Assembly (NCBI GenBank): GCA_001953115.1
Contig: LSSL01003741.1
Location: 1 to 52,321 of the forward strand
Source: Smittium mucronatum
Taxonomy: Eukaryota; Kickxellomycota; Harpellomycetes; Harpellales; Legeriomycetaceae
Reading direction: 5' to 3'
Length of the DNA: 52,321 bases
Each line of letters starts with the position of its first letter. The first letter of the stretch is position 1. Positions 1 through 14,290 of this stretch are shown one piece after another. Made by a program: the position numbers and the translations under genes. The notes beneath the pieces are model-generated. The model was not told where the DNA came from. It ran no database searches and saw only the letters and a program-made list of their open reading frames with translations.

Positions 1-3000
1 TAAATGACCGTTTAAAATTTTCGAAGACATATGATAAAATAAATTCAGGTTTTATTTACTGACTCACTTCTAAACTGATATTAAATCTCTATAAGCTTGG
101 TTTTCTAAAGAAAAATTATAAAAACTCTTTTAAATATGGTGTTATATTTGAATTAGAACGTAATTATCAAATAGTCTATATTTTCTAATTTATATTGGCT
201 AATAAATCATTTAATAAAAATTCAAAACGTAAAAAAAAGACAAAAATTTTTGGTTTTGAGTTTTTTAAATGTCAAAATTAAACTATCTACCGTAAAAAAC
301 TCTTTCTATTAATTAATATGACTATTTATAATAATTAAAATAATTATTTAATAATAATAAGTAATTTAACCAATTGTTAAGGCATTATAAAATTGCTATA
401 TTTTTATACGACATAAAAACCAGAGAATAATTCATCGCTTGTTTATAAAATAGACACTGCCTATTTTAAAACGGATTTAATAATATAATTCGTTTTTATG
501 CAAGAAACAAACCACGATTTTAAAAAAAATGTGTACCTTTATTAATATTGAAGTGCTTTTTTTTATTCAGGCTTTTATTATTTTTTATTGGCTCATTACT
601 ATAATTCATTTATTTTATTTTATTCGGGTATGTATTAATCCATTTTATGTTAAAATAAGTTTCATTTTGAATAAAAAAACAAATTAAATTTATAAATGTC
701 ATATTTCTGTAATAGCATTAATATCAGCACATTTTACATATTCGAGTTTCAATTTTCAGATATCATAAAATGGCCATTATTTTTTCACATAATGACTTAG
801 ATAAATTTTCGTAAAATAATGGAAATAGGATATTCTGCTCTTGGAAACTTTCATGTCTACAAATTGAATTTTAGACCCTTGATTTTATGCAAACTAAAAA
901 TAATTTTCCAATTTGTTTTATTTGATTTTATTTTATTTTTTGGGTGCAGTTAAACTAAATATAAAATAGATAAGTGGTTTATTATAATATAAGAGTTATA
1001 ATCAATAGGGACTTTGTATAATTTATCGCCTATAAAGAATTATATTTTTTTTTAAAAAAAAAATAATAATTACAAATTAATAATTTATAATTTATAAAAA
1101 AAAAATTTAAATAAGGGATTTTAATAATTAAAAATGATTGATGAAAAATAATGAAGCTTTGAAATTACAATCTTTGTTTTGAAATTAATGAAAAATTAAT
1201 TTTTTGGATTTAAATTAATAATTACCCTCCAGTTATTAATTTTTTGCAGTATATTTATAAATATCTTTTAAATGTAAAAATGAGAATATATATATATATA
1301 TTCCAATAGAAGCTTTATTTCATAAAATCTTATCATTTTTTACCGCGATCACAAAATTATTGGAACCAAAAATAAATTTTCCAATAAAAATCACTCTAAA
1401 AATTCTGAATATGCCTATAAAGCATTTCCATCCATACCAAAAACCAAATTATTATCATTTAATAGTTTTTTTGAGGGAAATTATAATTATCAATAATTTA
1501 AACTATTCGGTAAAATATATGGTCGTGGAAGGGGGTTTTCCAATGAAAATGTGATTTCAATTTCTCTTATTAACCGTTTCCGAATTAGGGACAATAACTA
1601 TAGTAAAAATTTTCTCTAATCAAATTTATTTATTTATCAAGCCATTCGCCCATTTTTCACTATTTAACTCCGATCGGGTAACAATTAAAAATAAAATTGA
1701 TTTTTTTAAAAGTAGGTTAGTAAATTAAATTCAACCGATATCAATAATTAACAATGCTGTATAAAAATCCCACATATCTAAATAAGGATATTAAAAAATT
1801 ATGAATGGTGATATTTTTCATTTTAACTTAAAATTTCCTAAAGTTAGAGTAGTTATTGGAAATGATCAAATTCATTTAATAATTTAATGAAAGAAAATTT
1901 AATCTTTGTTACTAACGAGTGACTACGTGGATTTTTTTTTTGATGATTTTTTTTTTTGGGAGATATATTCATAAAGTCTCTAGTAATAAGAATAGTAGTC
2001 ACGCAATTAAATTACCACAAAATAATCTATAAGGCTATTAAAAAAAATTTATATTTCTTTCTACATAACATTAGGGTAATTTTTTTGAACTTGAATTTCT
2101 AGTAAATGATATGGATTTTCTAAAAAAAATGTATCATATGTAACTAAATCTAATATTGTGATAAATAAGTGTTTCTAAACAAGTAAAAATTTAATAATTT
2201 TTTTTCTTTTTTGATCTTCCAACGCTTCTCAAATTTTTAAGGATAAAGTTTATTATAAGAAAAAAGGTATGATAACTAAAAAAAGAAATAAGAAAAAGTC
2301 AAGTTGAAAAGTTTATCGTCCCAAAAGCGTAAATTTGGCTTTTTATTTATCTATCTACGGAATTTGAGTTATGCTTCATATATAAAACATAGTATAGTTT
2401 AGTTTAATTATAATCGGAACATTACAGCTTTCTATTTCTATCCCAAAGGGATACAAGTCATGTTAAATTTTTTGAACAAAGGGTTAATTTAGAACTTTTT
2501 TAATTGAACCATTACAAAATTAATAATACCATCTGTCACGCTCAATTGGCAGGGAGTGCTAATAATTTTAAATTTTGAATGATTAATAATAAAATAGAGT
2601 ACCAGCTAGTCTCTTTAAACGAAATTAAACAAATATGATAGGCATCTGGGGTATCAAGATTGATTATTTTTCATATTTGTAAAGATTGTGTTAGATTAAA
2701 TATTATAATATGGCTATTTAGACCTTTAAAAGGGAAAAATTTCTCTAAAAACCATTTCAATACTAGTAAGAGAAAAAAATTTCTTTTTTTTTTTGTATTA
2801 CAGAAGATCATAATTGGGGTTTCTTTATTGAATTTTTTTTTTTTTTTTGAAGTTGGATTGACTTTTTTTTTTTATGGAATACATTAGATTTGATTATCCA
2901 AATTTTCATAGATCCCACATAAGCTTTTTTTTTAAAAAAATCCTTATATGGAGAAAATGGATGGAAATGGGGGAGAATTTTTATTTTTCCAAAAAAAAAT

Positions 3001-6000
3001 ATATATAATCAACTCTTTTTATCAGATGGATACATAAATACAACTATAATAACCATTAAATTTTATGAATACGTAGTATATAATTTACTTATCTGAACCT
3101 TTTATTTGGAAATTGTTGTATTCAAGATATATTTTAAATTAATTTGAATAATCTGAAATTTAAGATTTTAATTGTGATAATTGTAAAATTTTGGGTTTAA
3201 ATAAAATCTATTCTCTTATTATTATTAAAACGAGTCTATTTAAAGATAAAAATATTTTTTGTTAACTTTTTATAAAATAACCCATAAATTTTACATATAA
3301 ACTTCGAAAAAGTATATATAAGTATATATGTTTAGAAAATAGCATTAAGAGTTTTTCCAAATGCAATCTTCAAGGTGTACATTTTTTTATGGTGTATTGT
3401 TTAAAAAAATGAAGCCAACTGACTGAAAAAAATTTCTGATATGCTTGAATATATATTTTTCTCTTTTTTAAAAAATAAATGAAGTAGAAAAATTTAATTT
3501 ATTACCGCTTTAATTTATTAAAAGCTAACTATGAAGGTTATAAATAATAAATTGAGCACATTTTCGCATATATAATAAAAAATATTTAATTCGGAATAGG
3601 CTTTTTAAATTATCCAAACCTTTCTGTGTATACTTTAAAAATATTATATATAAACACAGCATACATATTAAATGGACAAAAACAATATCTTTTCGGTTAA
3701 AAAGATCTTTTCAATCCGTGAAATTAATTAGATATTGATTTTTTGTAGATGATTTTGGAGGGAATAATAAATTGGTATCAATTTGCATCCCTAGATCATT
3801 TTTTTTAAAAATAAAATAAAATTGATATAATACACTACAAAAGTGTAGGCGGAAACACAGAATTGAATTTAAAAAAGCAATAACTTAGATATGATAAATT
3901 AAAAATATAGAAAATTCATACAATTTTTTACAATTCGTATCATATTCATAAAATGGGTTTAAATATTTAATTTATTATTATTTTTTATAGTTTTGATTAT
4001 TAAAAATTTACTAAGAAAATTTTCGAATTATTTTAATTAATCTCAAGAACTATTAAAGTATCAATACATCTATTTATTAAAAAATAATAAAATTCGTAAA
4101 AGTAATGATGGGATAAATTTAATTAACAGCCAAATAGCTAATTACACAACACCCACTCTAAAAAAATAAGAAATTAATTAGACTTAGTAAGAATATCATA
4201 TATCAACTTATCTTTAAATAATTAATCTTGGCCGTTTTTATAAGGTCTAAGATTTTCAAATCGCGCTATTATTATTCCTTCCTTTTATATAAACCTTGTA
4301 GCTAGTCCCTTTTTATCATAGAAATATATCTTTTCTATACATCTCTAACCGGTAATTACAATAAAACATCACTAAGATTCACTGGAATTTTTAATGAAAA
4401 AATAACCTTTTTCAACTGAGGTACGGAATATTGAAAGTATTCCGGTTTGAATGAGGGAATAATAGAACCAATTAAAAATTATAATCTAATCAATCGATTC
4501 TTTTTTAGCTTTTTTAATACTGGCAATATTTTTTGTTTTCAGATGATAAGTATTTATAATATACTAAATTTTGAATAATTTTTTTAAAAAAAGTGTTTGG
4601 TCTGTATAAATATCGAGTTTTCTTTTTGTAATTTTATGCAGAATAAAAACAGTTTATTCGTCTTTTTTTTTGTTCCAAATTCTCTTTTTAATTTATGGAA
4701 ATATATGATTAAATCGATTTTTTATTTGACTAACAGATTTTTATGGGGTGAAAATATTAGATTTTCAAAAAATTTATCATCAAAATAAATAAAATAAAAT
4801 CTTAATAAATTAATAAAAATATGATAAATGGCGCTAAAAGAACGTTTTTATTTAATAAAATCCACTAGATCAACTCTTATCTGACTCTTAAGAGACACCT
4901 TTTTTTCAAAAAAAAACTATAAGCTAGATGTTTTAGAGCTAAAATATATAAAATTTAGATTTATTTAGAGTTTTTTTTAGGAATTTTCAAAAAAATTCTA
5001 TTTTATTTTGTCCTTTTCCTTCTTTCTTTTTCTTTTATAATAGTTAAATCTTTCAAATTTAGATCATTGATTCATATGGGAACTTATTAATATTGAAATT
5101 TGACAATTTTATCCATACATCTGTTAATATTTTAAGATTTTTGGAAATCCTCCATAAGTGCCCCTGGTTATTTGAAAAAATCCATTGATTAAATCAAAAA
5201 AAATATCCACTATTATTCCATATTTTGCTATTTTTAATTCCGTGGGTACTTCTGATGTTATTTGAGATCTTGGTATATTTTTGTAAGTCGAAACATATTT
5301 GAGAATACTGTTTAAATCTTTTATTATTAGTCGGATTTTTTTTTTGTATGGTTAACTTGGACTTTTTTTTTTAGCCTATAATAACTTTATCAGTCATGAT
5401 CAAACATTAGCTGAAATTTCTATACCACTGATTTTATATTCGTTAACGCTATATTTATGAAATTGTGTTAAGTGGTTTTGATTTTTCTTCAAAATCAATT
5501 CTGTGAATCGAGAGTTAAATTGGTAGTAAACTTAACTCGCATCTACTTTCAGATATCACTAAAATTTCTCTTTTTACACAGTATCAGTGGTGAACCAGAA
5601 TATTATATTTTGGAGTCAGAAAAAGTTATGGTGGCCTATTAATTTAAAAAATGCTAGGTCTATAATTAAAGAAATGCCAATATTGCTTCTCAATATGATC
5701 AATTAAGAAAACTGAATATATTTTTTCGTTGGAATTTTTTTTTTTATTTAAGTATATTTTAAAATTTTAACTGGACAATTTTTGTTTGTTTACATCAAGA
5801 AGGGTAAGGATCCAAAGCCTTATTCTATTTTTTATATATGAAATAGTATCTAATAAAGGTTAGAAGTATTTGAAGTTTATACTTCGGTGCTAAATTTGAA
5901 TTCTAAATCCCCTAATCTCTGATATCAACAAAGTAAATTAAGGTACCGAATACACTTCTTCAAACCCATTTATATTAAACCCAGCAATGATATATGCATT

Positions 6001-8426
6001 TTATGGGATTTATGTGAGTTTATTCCAAGTTTTCGGATTATATATTTCAATTCCATTGGTGTAGCTTGTAGTGGTTAATACCGCTAGAGCGGTTTGGAAT
6101 TTTTATTCTATTTCCGATCCACTCAAGGATTCAATTCACGGAAACGATTTAAGTTCCATAATAAAAACACAAGTTTTTTTAATTTAATAATAAATATCGC
6201 CCCTAGTTTATAAACATTATTTCATCAATTTCAGATAACCTTAGATTTTCGTATGGAAAATAATGGGTGAAAAATCAAAAGATATCCCATATCGACACTT
6301 ATTTTTAGTCAACTTTGAACTTTAAAAAATATATTATAACTTTCAAAATTTGAAATTTTTGTAATCTACGATAAATTTCTTGATTTTTAATATAGCTTTC
6401 AATAGATGTATTTTTAAATTTATAAAAAAACACTTGATCATATTAATTCACAGCTATTTTGTAACATAATATTCAAAATGGATAAATGCAATTTTTTCGA
6501 AAAACCTATAGATATTGAGACATTTTATTTTAGTCAAGATGATGTTAATATTCATCATATCTAAATAAGTTTGATTATAGATAAAAATAAACATGATACC
6601 ACATTAAGAATTATATACATATATATTCAAAAGAAAGAAAAATTTAATAAATTTAAAAGCGGGTAAAGCTTGATCAATTAATCCGAATAAATAATTTATA
6701 GGTTTATTAAAAAAGATGCAATTTTTTTGATTTTAAATGAACACTTATTAGGGAGATTATTTTTGCGAGCAGATGCCTTCCTACTAACTTTTTACTACTT
6801 TCCTAATTCGGAAATATAGCATTAAGAACAAGGCGAAATTATTGCTTAAACTGCAGTATAGATTTAAAAAAAGAAAGCATCTATTGGCAAAATGTTATAA
6901 AATTTATTAGGAAAAGTACTTTCTTCCTCCCGTAAAAAAAAAAAAAAAACAAGTACATTTTTTCCATTTATATTGGCTTGAAGTGATTAATTTCTTTTGT
7001 AGCCAATGGTTTAAATAAGAAAAAAAGTCCGGTCTACAAAAGTATCTCCCATTTAGAGATTGTAATTCATATCAAGCTTTAACCCACTAATATTTAAATA
7101 AATGCCTAATTTCATATAGATAGCAACAAACCAATAAATACAAACTAGACATAATTTTTCAAACCAATATCAAGTTAATAGCAATTGTAAACATTTATTG
7201 GGCAAAATATTTTATGATTAGTGATTTTTTATATAATTCGAGTGATAAAATTTTTTTTTCTTACGGTTAAAAGGGAAAATTCATAGAAACATATTTTATA
7301 GCCACACTTTTTAATTATAGGTTGGTAATTTGATAAACATTTATTGTGACTTAAAAATTGAACCCCTTCCCAAAAGAGGTCATTTTATCCCTATATATAT
7401 CTAATTAATCATTTAAATGGGTTTAACACATCGCTTGTTTTGTCTGGGATTATGTGCGCTATAAAACAATAGTCTGGACTAGGGATAGTCCCCTATTTGG
7501 AAAGTTTGTCCAGCCAGCCAGCCAATTAATTAATTAATTGGCTTTGTTTGTTTCTATTTGACTGATCGCCAAATAATGGAAGGTCAGAATTACCTTGCAC
7601 TTTAACTCTTAATTCAAGTCCTGAATTGAGTTGGAAGCCCATTAGCTTGTTGATACGCTAATGTGCTAACAAGATTATTTAATTAGCCGAAAAAAAACCC
7701 ATGTGGCCAAGCCAATGGTATTTAATCGAAAAAAACAATAGGTGATATTTATAATGCAACCAATGTATTTGTGTAATGATATCACGAATTACCTTATTTA
7801 ATAAACCAAAATAAAACAATGTGTTCATTGGATAGAGGTGATATATATTTGGAAATAAATTGTATGATTTGAATATGATGGAAGGTTACACCAATGAAAG
7901 CATAGGCTGAGAATCCAGAACTATCAGCAAATAGCACTGTAGCTAAAATAATTTACGGAATTAGACAGGTGTAAACACACCAGCCTATAGAAAGTAATAT
8001 GAGATGGGTTGTTTTAGTTTCAGGAAAATCAGTTTCAGGAGAATATCTCATTGAACAAGAAATGATGTGTAGGTCTGAATGTTTCGGCTGTTTTCTCGCA
8101 CATTGTAATACGGTTACTTCAAATTATTAATTTAAGTGTCCGTTTTCATAATTTGCGTCATTTATCACTCAAGTGACTTCTTGTAAAGCTTTAATTGGAG
8201 AATCAAAAACAAAACAGATTAGTTTAATTAGCATAACCAGTCTTTAGAATAGAGATAGAAAATCCCTATTTTTACGTTATGTTTCTCGAAAGTAAACCTT
8301 CATCCTCCAACTGCATTAACCCTCTCCATCTTATTCTCAAGCTTTGAATATTTTATCTCCTCTGAGGCCATTCAGTTGCTGCACTGATAGCTGTTTGAAT
8401 TATTCTTATAAACCTTCGATCAAGAA
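1..8426. other. AT-rich intergenic stretch, no gene recognised
   Basis: No open frame here has recognisable protein motifs or a length clearly above chance for such AT-rich DNA. The sequence is dominated by runs of A or T of up to about 17 bases and by short TA tracts, for example near 1291-1302. The final 1.5 kb before the deacetylase gene is less AT-rich and contains a perfect 24-base palindrome and several CCAAT/ATTGG pentamers. It probably includes that gene's promoter, but no transcription start can be fixed. Confidence 0.6.
7520..7543. repeat. 24-base perfect palindrome built on AATT units
   Basis: AGCC, four AATT units and GGCT form a perfect palindrome, immediately preceded by three CAGC/CAGCC repeats (7511-7522). 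Each arm carries a CCAAT pentamer facing outward from the AATT core. It lies about 0.9 kb upstream of the deacetylase start. A CCAAT-binding (HAP/NF-Y) role is possible but unproven; it may simply be a microsatellite. Confidence 0.6.
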
Positions 8427-9906
8427 ATGAATCGCCTAGGGGATCCTGACTATGTTAGAAACAAAATAATCAAGTTCCACAATTGTCGAATCCTCAAAAA
8501 CCACAAGCTGGTTGATGACTACCTATTTGTAAAGAATGGGAAAATTCTGGATCCCATGAGGACTTTTTGGCAAGACAAGCGCACTGCCGACATATTAGTA
8601 GATTGTGAAGGCGGGATTGTGTCTCCTGGATATATAGACATCCAACTTAATGGTCTCACTCTTATTTATCTTTATTATTTACTATTATTCTATCGCATTT
8701 TTAAATTGGAAGCCATATAACTTTAGATTAACTCACCATTTAAACCTGCTTGTTTTGCCTAATCTTACCCTTTTTTTTTTTGAAAGGCTCCAATGGTTAT
8801 GACTTTTCCAGTGAACCCGAAATAATCAAGGAAGCCGTGGAAAATATATCTAAAGCCCAGCTTTTGATGGGTGTTACAAGCTATTGCCCAACTGTTGTCA
8901 GTTCCCGCTCCGAGATTTATAAGGAGGTACCTTTTTGTTATCTTATTATATCACATCTTTTATGTGCTATTTATCATAATATTGAGCCTAAAATTCTAAT
9001 TTCTAATATTTTTATCATCAATATCAGATTTTGCCTTTCCTAGCTCCGAGAAAAGGCAGCATCTATAATGGCGCTGAAATATTAGGCGCCCATTTGGAAG
9101 GCCCTTTCATTAACAAGTTAAAAAAAGGCGCACATGATGTCAGTGTATTCCAAGATGCTAAAAATGGGCTTTCTGATATATACAATGTGTACGGATTAAA
9201 TAACCTAAAAAACTATGTCAAATATGTGACTATGGCTCCCGAAGTCGAAGGTATTATGGACTGTATTGGCCCATTGATCCAAGAAACTGGGGTATACGTC
9301 AGCCAAGGTCATTCTCTTGCTACTGTTGTTCAATCAGAAATGGCATTTGAAAGAGGTGCAAGGCTTGTTACTCATCTCTTTAATGCTATGACCACTTTTC
9401 ACCAGCGAGATCCTGGAATTGTCGGGCTCTTAGGTTCTTCAAACAATAAAATGCATTACGGTATCATTTGTGATGGAGTTCATGTATATCCAAACTCAGT
9501 TAAAATTGCATACTATGCAAATCCTAAGGGTGCTGTGCTAGTGACCGACGCTATGAGTGCCCAAAATCTCGAAGATGGCGAATATAATCTTGGTTCGATG
9601 AACGCTAAAGTAGAAAATGGGTCTGTATACTTAGTTGGAACCGAAACCATTGCAGGTAGTGTTGCTGTGATGTCCAACTGCGTCAAAAACTTTGTTAAAT
9701 TCACAGGTGCTACCACAGTTGAGGCATTGGAGGCAGCCACTCTTCATCCTGCACAATCTCTAAATGTAGTTGATCGAAAAGGTACATTGGGATTTGGTTC
9801 TGATGCGGACATATTGGTTCTAGACAACGACTTAAACATTAAAAAGATATTTATTGATGGTGTTCAGGTCACACCAGAAAATGTGAAATGTGTATCTAGA
9901 GTTTAA
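8427..9906 (+). CDS. DAC1: N-acetylglucosamine-6-phosphate deacetylase, three exons
   Basis: The enzyme removes acetate from N-acetylglucosamine-6-phosphate to give glucosamine-6-phosphate, a cytosolic step of amino-sugar and chitin recycling. I read exons 8427-8652, 8787-8926 and 9028-9906, giving 414 residues, the usual length for the AMDHD2/NagA family. The introns (134 and 101 bases) begin GTCTCA and GTACCT and end AAAG and TCAG; the first donor is weak but restores the family reading NG..G.DFS across the join. Residue 1 is the first ATG and leads straight into the conserved strand KFHNCRIL. Metal and active-site motifs are intact: HLEGPF (H144, E146), QGHS (H217), THLFNAM (H238), CDGVH (H274) and VTDAMSA (D296, the expected catalytic acid). 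Nothing suggests a signal peptide. RPC11 is 2.7 kb downstream on the same strand and is unrelated in function. Confidence 0.95.
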
Positions 9907-12633
9907 AAACGATAAAAATTCCATTTTTCAAATTCTCTATTTTTTCTTTTAATCGAATCATGATTATTTTATGTTTATTAGTTTAGCTTATAAGTATATA
10001 GATATCCATTAAAATTTAGACATCTATCTTTTTCATCTAGATCAGTAGTTAAGACTGCTGATATTTTTATAACCCAAATTGGAATGTCTTGTTAATTTTC
10101 TGGTTCAATATGAAAGTTTTGCTTATTAAGCTGTAGTTTCAAAAACTTTTCAGAAAATTAATATTATATTTATCATATATTGATCATTTATTTTATCATT
10201 TATGAGGGTTATTTTATTCTCAAAGTTCTATTATTTCTTATTAATACTTAGATGTTCGTAGAAAGGACTTAGGTATAGTATCTTTTGAATTAAATACCAA
10301 AAACAATATAATGAAGTGATTCATCTCATAGCAAAGCCAATTAAGGTTATGTCTACTATTGGAAAAAAAAACTATCGAAAAAATTATGTGGTTTGTAATT
10401 ATTCATCTATAGAAAAGTATAAAGCTTTTCAGATAGAATTTTAAAACCTAACTTTTTTTTTTTTTTAAATAATATAGTATAGTTATTATATTTCTAGAGT
10501 CAAAAAAAATATTCTAAAATTAAAACATCTAATTAGCAAGAGATTCAAGAAAACTTCCCCAGAATAACGGTTCGTTATCAAGCTTTTCTATTTTAAAGAA
10601 TGGTGTGGTTACAATAGATTAATGAATAATTGATGCATTGAATATATAATAAATTTCATTTAACTCATAAAGGATTTAATTAATAGTACAATATATTAAT
10701 TTAAATAATACTTTTTGAATTATATTTAGCCTAAACAAATATTATTTTCGATAGAACAAAGTTTTGTGGAAATAGGGTTAAATCCAGCTAATTTTTAAAG
10801 TAGAAAAAGATGCTAGTGGGGTGTGAGAGATCTAATAAACTAGTATAACATCTATTTAATCCAAAATCAATACCATTTTTATGTTTAATAAAAAAAAATT
10901 CCACTTATAAAGCTATCTGCCTTTTTTTCCTTTTTGAAAAAGAAGAAAAAATATTAAATATTTCGGGTTCCAAAGAACCGTAGCGTGTAGAATTGTAACT
11001 ATTTTTATAATGTTTTTAGCCAACAGGGTTTCCGTTTTATTTTTTAATTATCCAAAATTCATCAATAACAAGGTTGTTGCTTTATTAGTGGATAATATAA
11101 AACATCAAAACCCGCATATTGCTGATATAACTACACGATAAGTGATAGAAATAAAATTTCACTAAAAAAAACTGCAATTAGAAATAAAAAATCTTTTATT
11201 TCTAATTCGACATTTTTCCAGCAACAAAAAATCTTTACATTGATTTCATTTTTAACTTAGATTTTCGGATTAATGGTATTCAAATCTGAAGCAATCTGAC
11301 TTATCTATAAGATCCTTGCAGAATTAATATTTATGAATATCAGTTATCAGGACATGAAATAAGCTGAAGTTTTTTCTGATATTGTAAAACCTTTACGAAA
11401 ATTGAAGGAACTGATATTTACAAAAAGAATTATACATAATAGTATTAATTTTGAACAGAAAAAATAATTTTCAATCTTATTTTACAACTGCCTACTTGTA
11501 TATACAAAATAATAATTTAAAGACAGCATTAAAGACCCAAAACTGATGATTAAATGTATATATAATTCATTGATTTACATACAGTTTTAAGTTGTCTATT
11601 AATTAAAAAAAACTTCGGCAGTATTAAAACTAATAAATGGGGTATAAAATTTTTTACGGACATGGTGAAACCGAAAACTATGTGAACCTGAATTATTTTA
11701 CTGTTTAACATTTAGAATTCGCGCCAATATGACTAAGTCAACGCTTTAATTGATTAAAAACTGTCATGTTTGCACAGAAATTAATTGTCCATTTTTAAAT
11801 CCTTGCCAAGCTTTCACCATGTTTGGACACATATCCATTGGTTTGTTTCCCGAATCTGATTCTCTATAATAATCATATCGATTTGATCTACATATATATA
11901 TATTTTGATGTTTTAGAATTTGGCTCTAATCTTTGCATCTATTTCACTTAATTATATTAATTTGCGAACTGTTCCTAAAAGATAAAAAAAAGGGGGTGGG
12001 GTTGTGAATCCTTCAATAATGTTGGGGATATAAGTCAGCTACATTTTTCACCTTTATTACGTGAAATCTTGAGCAATTATTACGTTTAAAATAAATATAG
12101 CCGATCATAAACAATAACCAATCTTTCAAAATTGAATGCTGTATTATCATCAATAAAAACATGGGGAAATTTTAATTATAAAACCCGATAAGATTTTATT
12201 TGGATAATTAGATTTCAGTTATTTCCTGTATGACGGAATTTTTACAAGCATTTTAGCCTTATTAATAAAACTACGATATTCAAAAATAAACAAGATGCTT
12301 TTTTTGTCAATAATTCTCAATTCTAAAAAAGTTAATTAATTCTATTTTGCGACGATTAGTTTTAACCAATTATTTGCCCTAATTTAATGGGTCTGTAATT
12401 TTTCTTTTTTTCATTGGACATATCTTTACTTTTTCATCAATAATTAATCTATCGAATAGCATCATCAATTTTTTTTAACAATAGTTCAAATCCATGTTTT
12501 CATTGACTAAAAACTAGAGTAGTTATAAGCATAGAAAGGATCAGTCAAATTTAAAATATTACTTTCCTTATTTTTTTTGATTTTTTATTTTAAATACCCT
12601 GGTAGGTAAATTTTTTTTTTTCTACTTACTAGA
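9907..12633. other. AT-rich intergenic stretch, no gene recognised
   Basis: The stretch of 2.7 kb separates the deacetylase and RPC11 genes, both on the plus strand. It holds only short open frames, A/T runs and no tRNA-like or repeat structure that I can support. A T-rich tract with a dozen T at about 12610-12620 lies directly before the RPC11 start codon. Confidence 0.6.
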
Positions 12634-12969
12634 ATGTTATTCTGTCCATCATGCTGTAATATGCTTCTAATACAGACCGATGCTGGTGAAAGCGGAGAAA
12701 GTTGCTTCGTATGTCAAACCTGTCCTTATATGTACCCCGTACATCGCCCTTTAGTCACGCGAACTATGCTCAAAAAGAAGCAAGTTGACGATGTCTTGGG
12801 AGGTGAAAATGCTTGGCAAAACGTCGATTCTATCCAGGCAGTCTGTCCAAAATGTGAAAACGATAGAGCCTACTTTATGCAAATACAAATTAGATCAGCT
12901 GATGAACCCATGACCACCTTTTACAAATGTACTAATCATAGTTGCGGGAACCAATGGAGGGAGAATTAG
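12634..12969 (+). CDS. RPC11: RNA polymerase III subunit C11 (RPC10/POLR3K family)
   Basis: This small subunit supports RNA cleavage, termination and reinitiation by RNA polymerase III in the nucleus. The single exon encodes 111 residues; family members are about 108-110. The N-terminal zinc ribbon has C4-x2-C7 and C27-x2-C30, followed by the conserved linker VDDVLGG (51-57) and AW.NVDS (60-66). The C-terminal TFIIS-like ribbon uses C71-x2-C74 and C99-x4-C104. Between them lies RSADEPMTTFYKC, whose D90-E91 pair is the acidic hairpin that enters the polymerase active site. No intron is needed and the first ATG fits the family start. An extra cysteine, C8, sits beside C7, and C24 is also unpaired. 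The intergenic DNA on both sides is gene-free. Confidence 0.97.
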   Translation: MLFCPSCCNMLLIQTDAGESGESCFVCQTCPYMYPVHRPLVTRTMLKKKQVDDVLGGENAWQNVDSIQAVCPKCENDRAYFMQIQIRSADEPMTTFYKCTNHSCGNQWREN

Positions 12970-14275
12970 TTTTTTTTTTGTTCGAATCTTCCATTGATTC
13001 AAATGTCTTGATTTTCATATCTAAGGTATTATATGTATATCTAAAGTTATTCCTGTGAATTTTGCTTAACTTTCATCTTTCGTCTCCACTCTTTCAAATC
13101 TTACAAAAATTAAACAGACTGCACCTCAACATAGAAGAAAAAGTAATCCGATTCACACATTGAATTATAAAAATTTAATACTTTCAATTAGTTCCTCATC
13201 ATTTATCTGAACAGTTTAACTTGATGCATATCACTCAGTAGCTTTTCTATTGTTTTTTTTTTGAACTTTATTTGATCTTGTATTATTTTCCGAATATATA
13301 AAATATGGCCTTCACTCTTTGAAGTCGATTTCGAAAAAATATTTAGATTTTTTTTTTTTCACAATTTTAATTTTCATATCTGGCTATTAATATGTTTGAA
13401 TTACTATTTTTTCGGCAAAAATCTTCTTTTTTTGCGTATATAAATAAAGGGCAGGAAACGATAAGAAAGATAAATGTGGCTTACTTCTCAACTATACTAG
13501 CAAATTACGTGTAAAGCGTAGAATATTTACTTTCCAAGTTTCCCTACTAATATCAATACATTTTAGTTGTTTGGTGTTTTAACTACAACTTTAGATATTT
13601 TTAATCCTGCAATCTTTACATGAACATTTCGGTGTCAGGGCTATTGGTATACTACCAATTCACATACTGGACATTTCATATACTTTTTGGCCAATAAATA
13701 TAAAGTATATATAATTAACTTTTTTGATGCATAATTTTAAGAAATATACAAATTTCATTTGCCAATACAATCTTAATCATGTAAAATGATAGTTAGAAAA
13801 ATTAGACGAAATGGTAGTATGCAAATAGTCATGGCACCAAATCCCCAGTATCTAAACGATCTTTTATATTTGTCTATGAAAAACATTAATGCTTAACTGA
13901 GAAAATGGCCTATTTATTATATCTATTAACGCAAAAAAAAAAAAACATTTCAGAAAAGGATGATAATGAAAATATCACTATTTTACAGTGTGGTTCTCAA
14001 AATTACTCTAATCTAGATTCTTTCTATAATTTCTATAATGATTCTGTTCTTTATCCCATATCTATTATCTTGGACTATAAAAAGCTTATTTTTTTAAAAA
14101 AAAATAGGCCACATTTTTCCTATAGAGGAATTGAGCGGATTTCTTAGTATTTTCTTAAAAAAATGAGATGGATCATGGGAGGAGCGGAAAATTAATCTAA
14201 GGGGGTTTTCAAAATCTCTTCTTCAAATGGATACCATAAGAATTGTCTCTATGTTTATAAGTAAAAATTTAAGCC
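12970..14275. other. Intergenic stretch, no gene recognised
   Basis: This AT-rich DNA lies between RPC11 and the retroposon insertion. An 80-codon open frame at 13905-14147 has no recognisable motif. It is bracketed by a perfect 10-base inverted repeat (13906-13915 and 14102-14111), which could be a coincidence or a very short inverted-repeat element. Confidence 0.55.
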
Positions 14276-14290
14276 TTCTAAATAATAATA
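14276..14290. repeat. Target-site duplication, left copy
   Basis: TTCTAAATAATAATA occurs here directly before the element's first base and again, without mismatch, at 14919-14933 directly after its poly(A) tail. A 15-base duplication of an AT-rich target is typical of insertion by target-primed reverse transcription. Confidence 0.85.

Noticed and set aside
3741..3810. VDDFGG-like translation suggesting a reverse transcriptase YxDD box
   Set aside because: Isolated match of a short common motif with no other reverse transcriptase blocks nearby.
6056..6140. tRNA-like stretch with TAGTGGTTAATACC (A-box-like) and GGATTCAATTC (B-box-like)
   Set aside because: The T-arm and D-arm do not pair and the acceptor ends cannot be placed at tRNA distances; the spacing is also too long. 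At most a decayed tRNA-derived fragment.
6905..6956. 17-A run with AAGTAC on both sides, a possible third poly(A) insertion
   Set aside because: The direct repeat is only six bases and neighbouring bases differ; too weak beside the two 15-base cases.
13905..14147. 80-codon open frame bracketed by a 10-base inverted repeat TGGCCTATTT/AAATAGGCCA
   Set aside because: No protein motif, no target duplication outside the inverted repeat, and length near chance for this composition.
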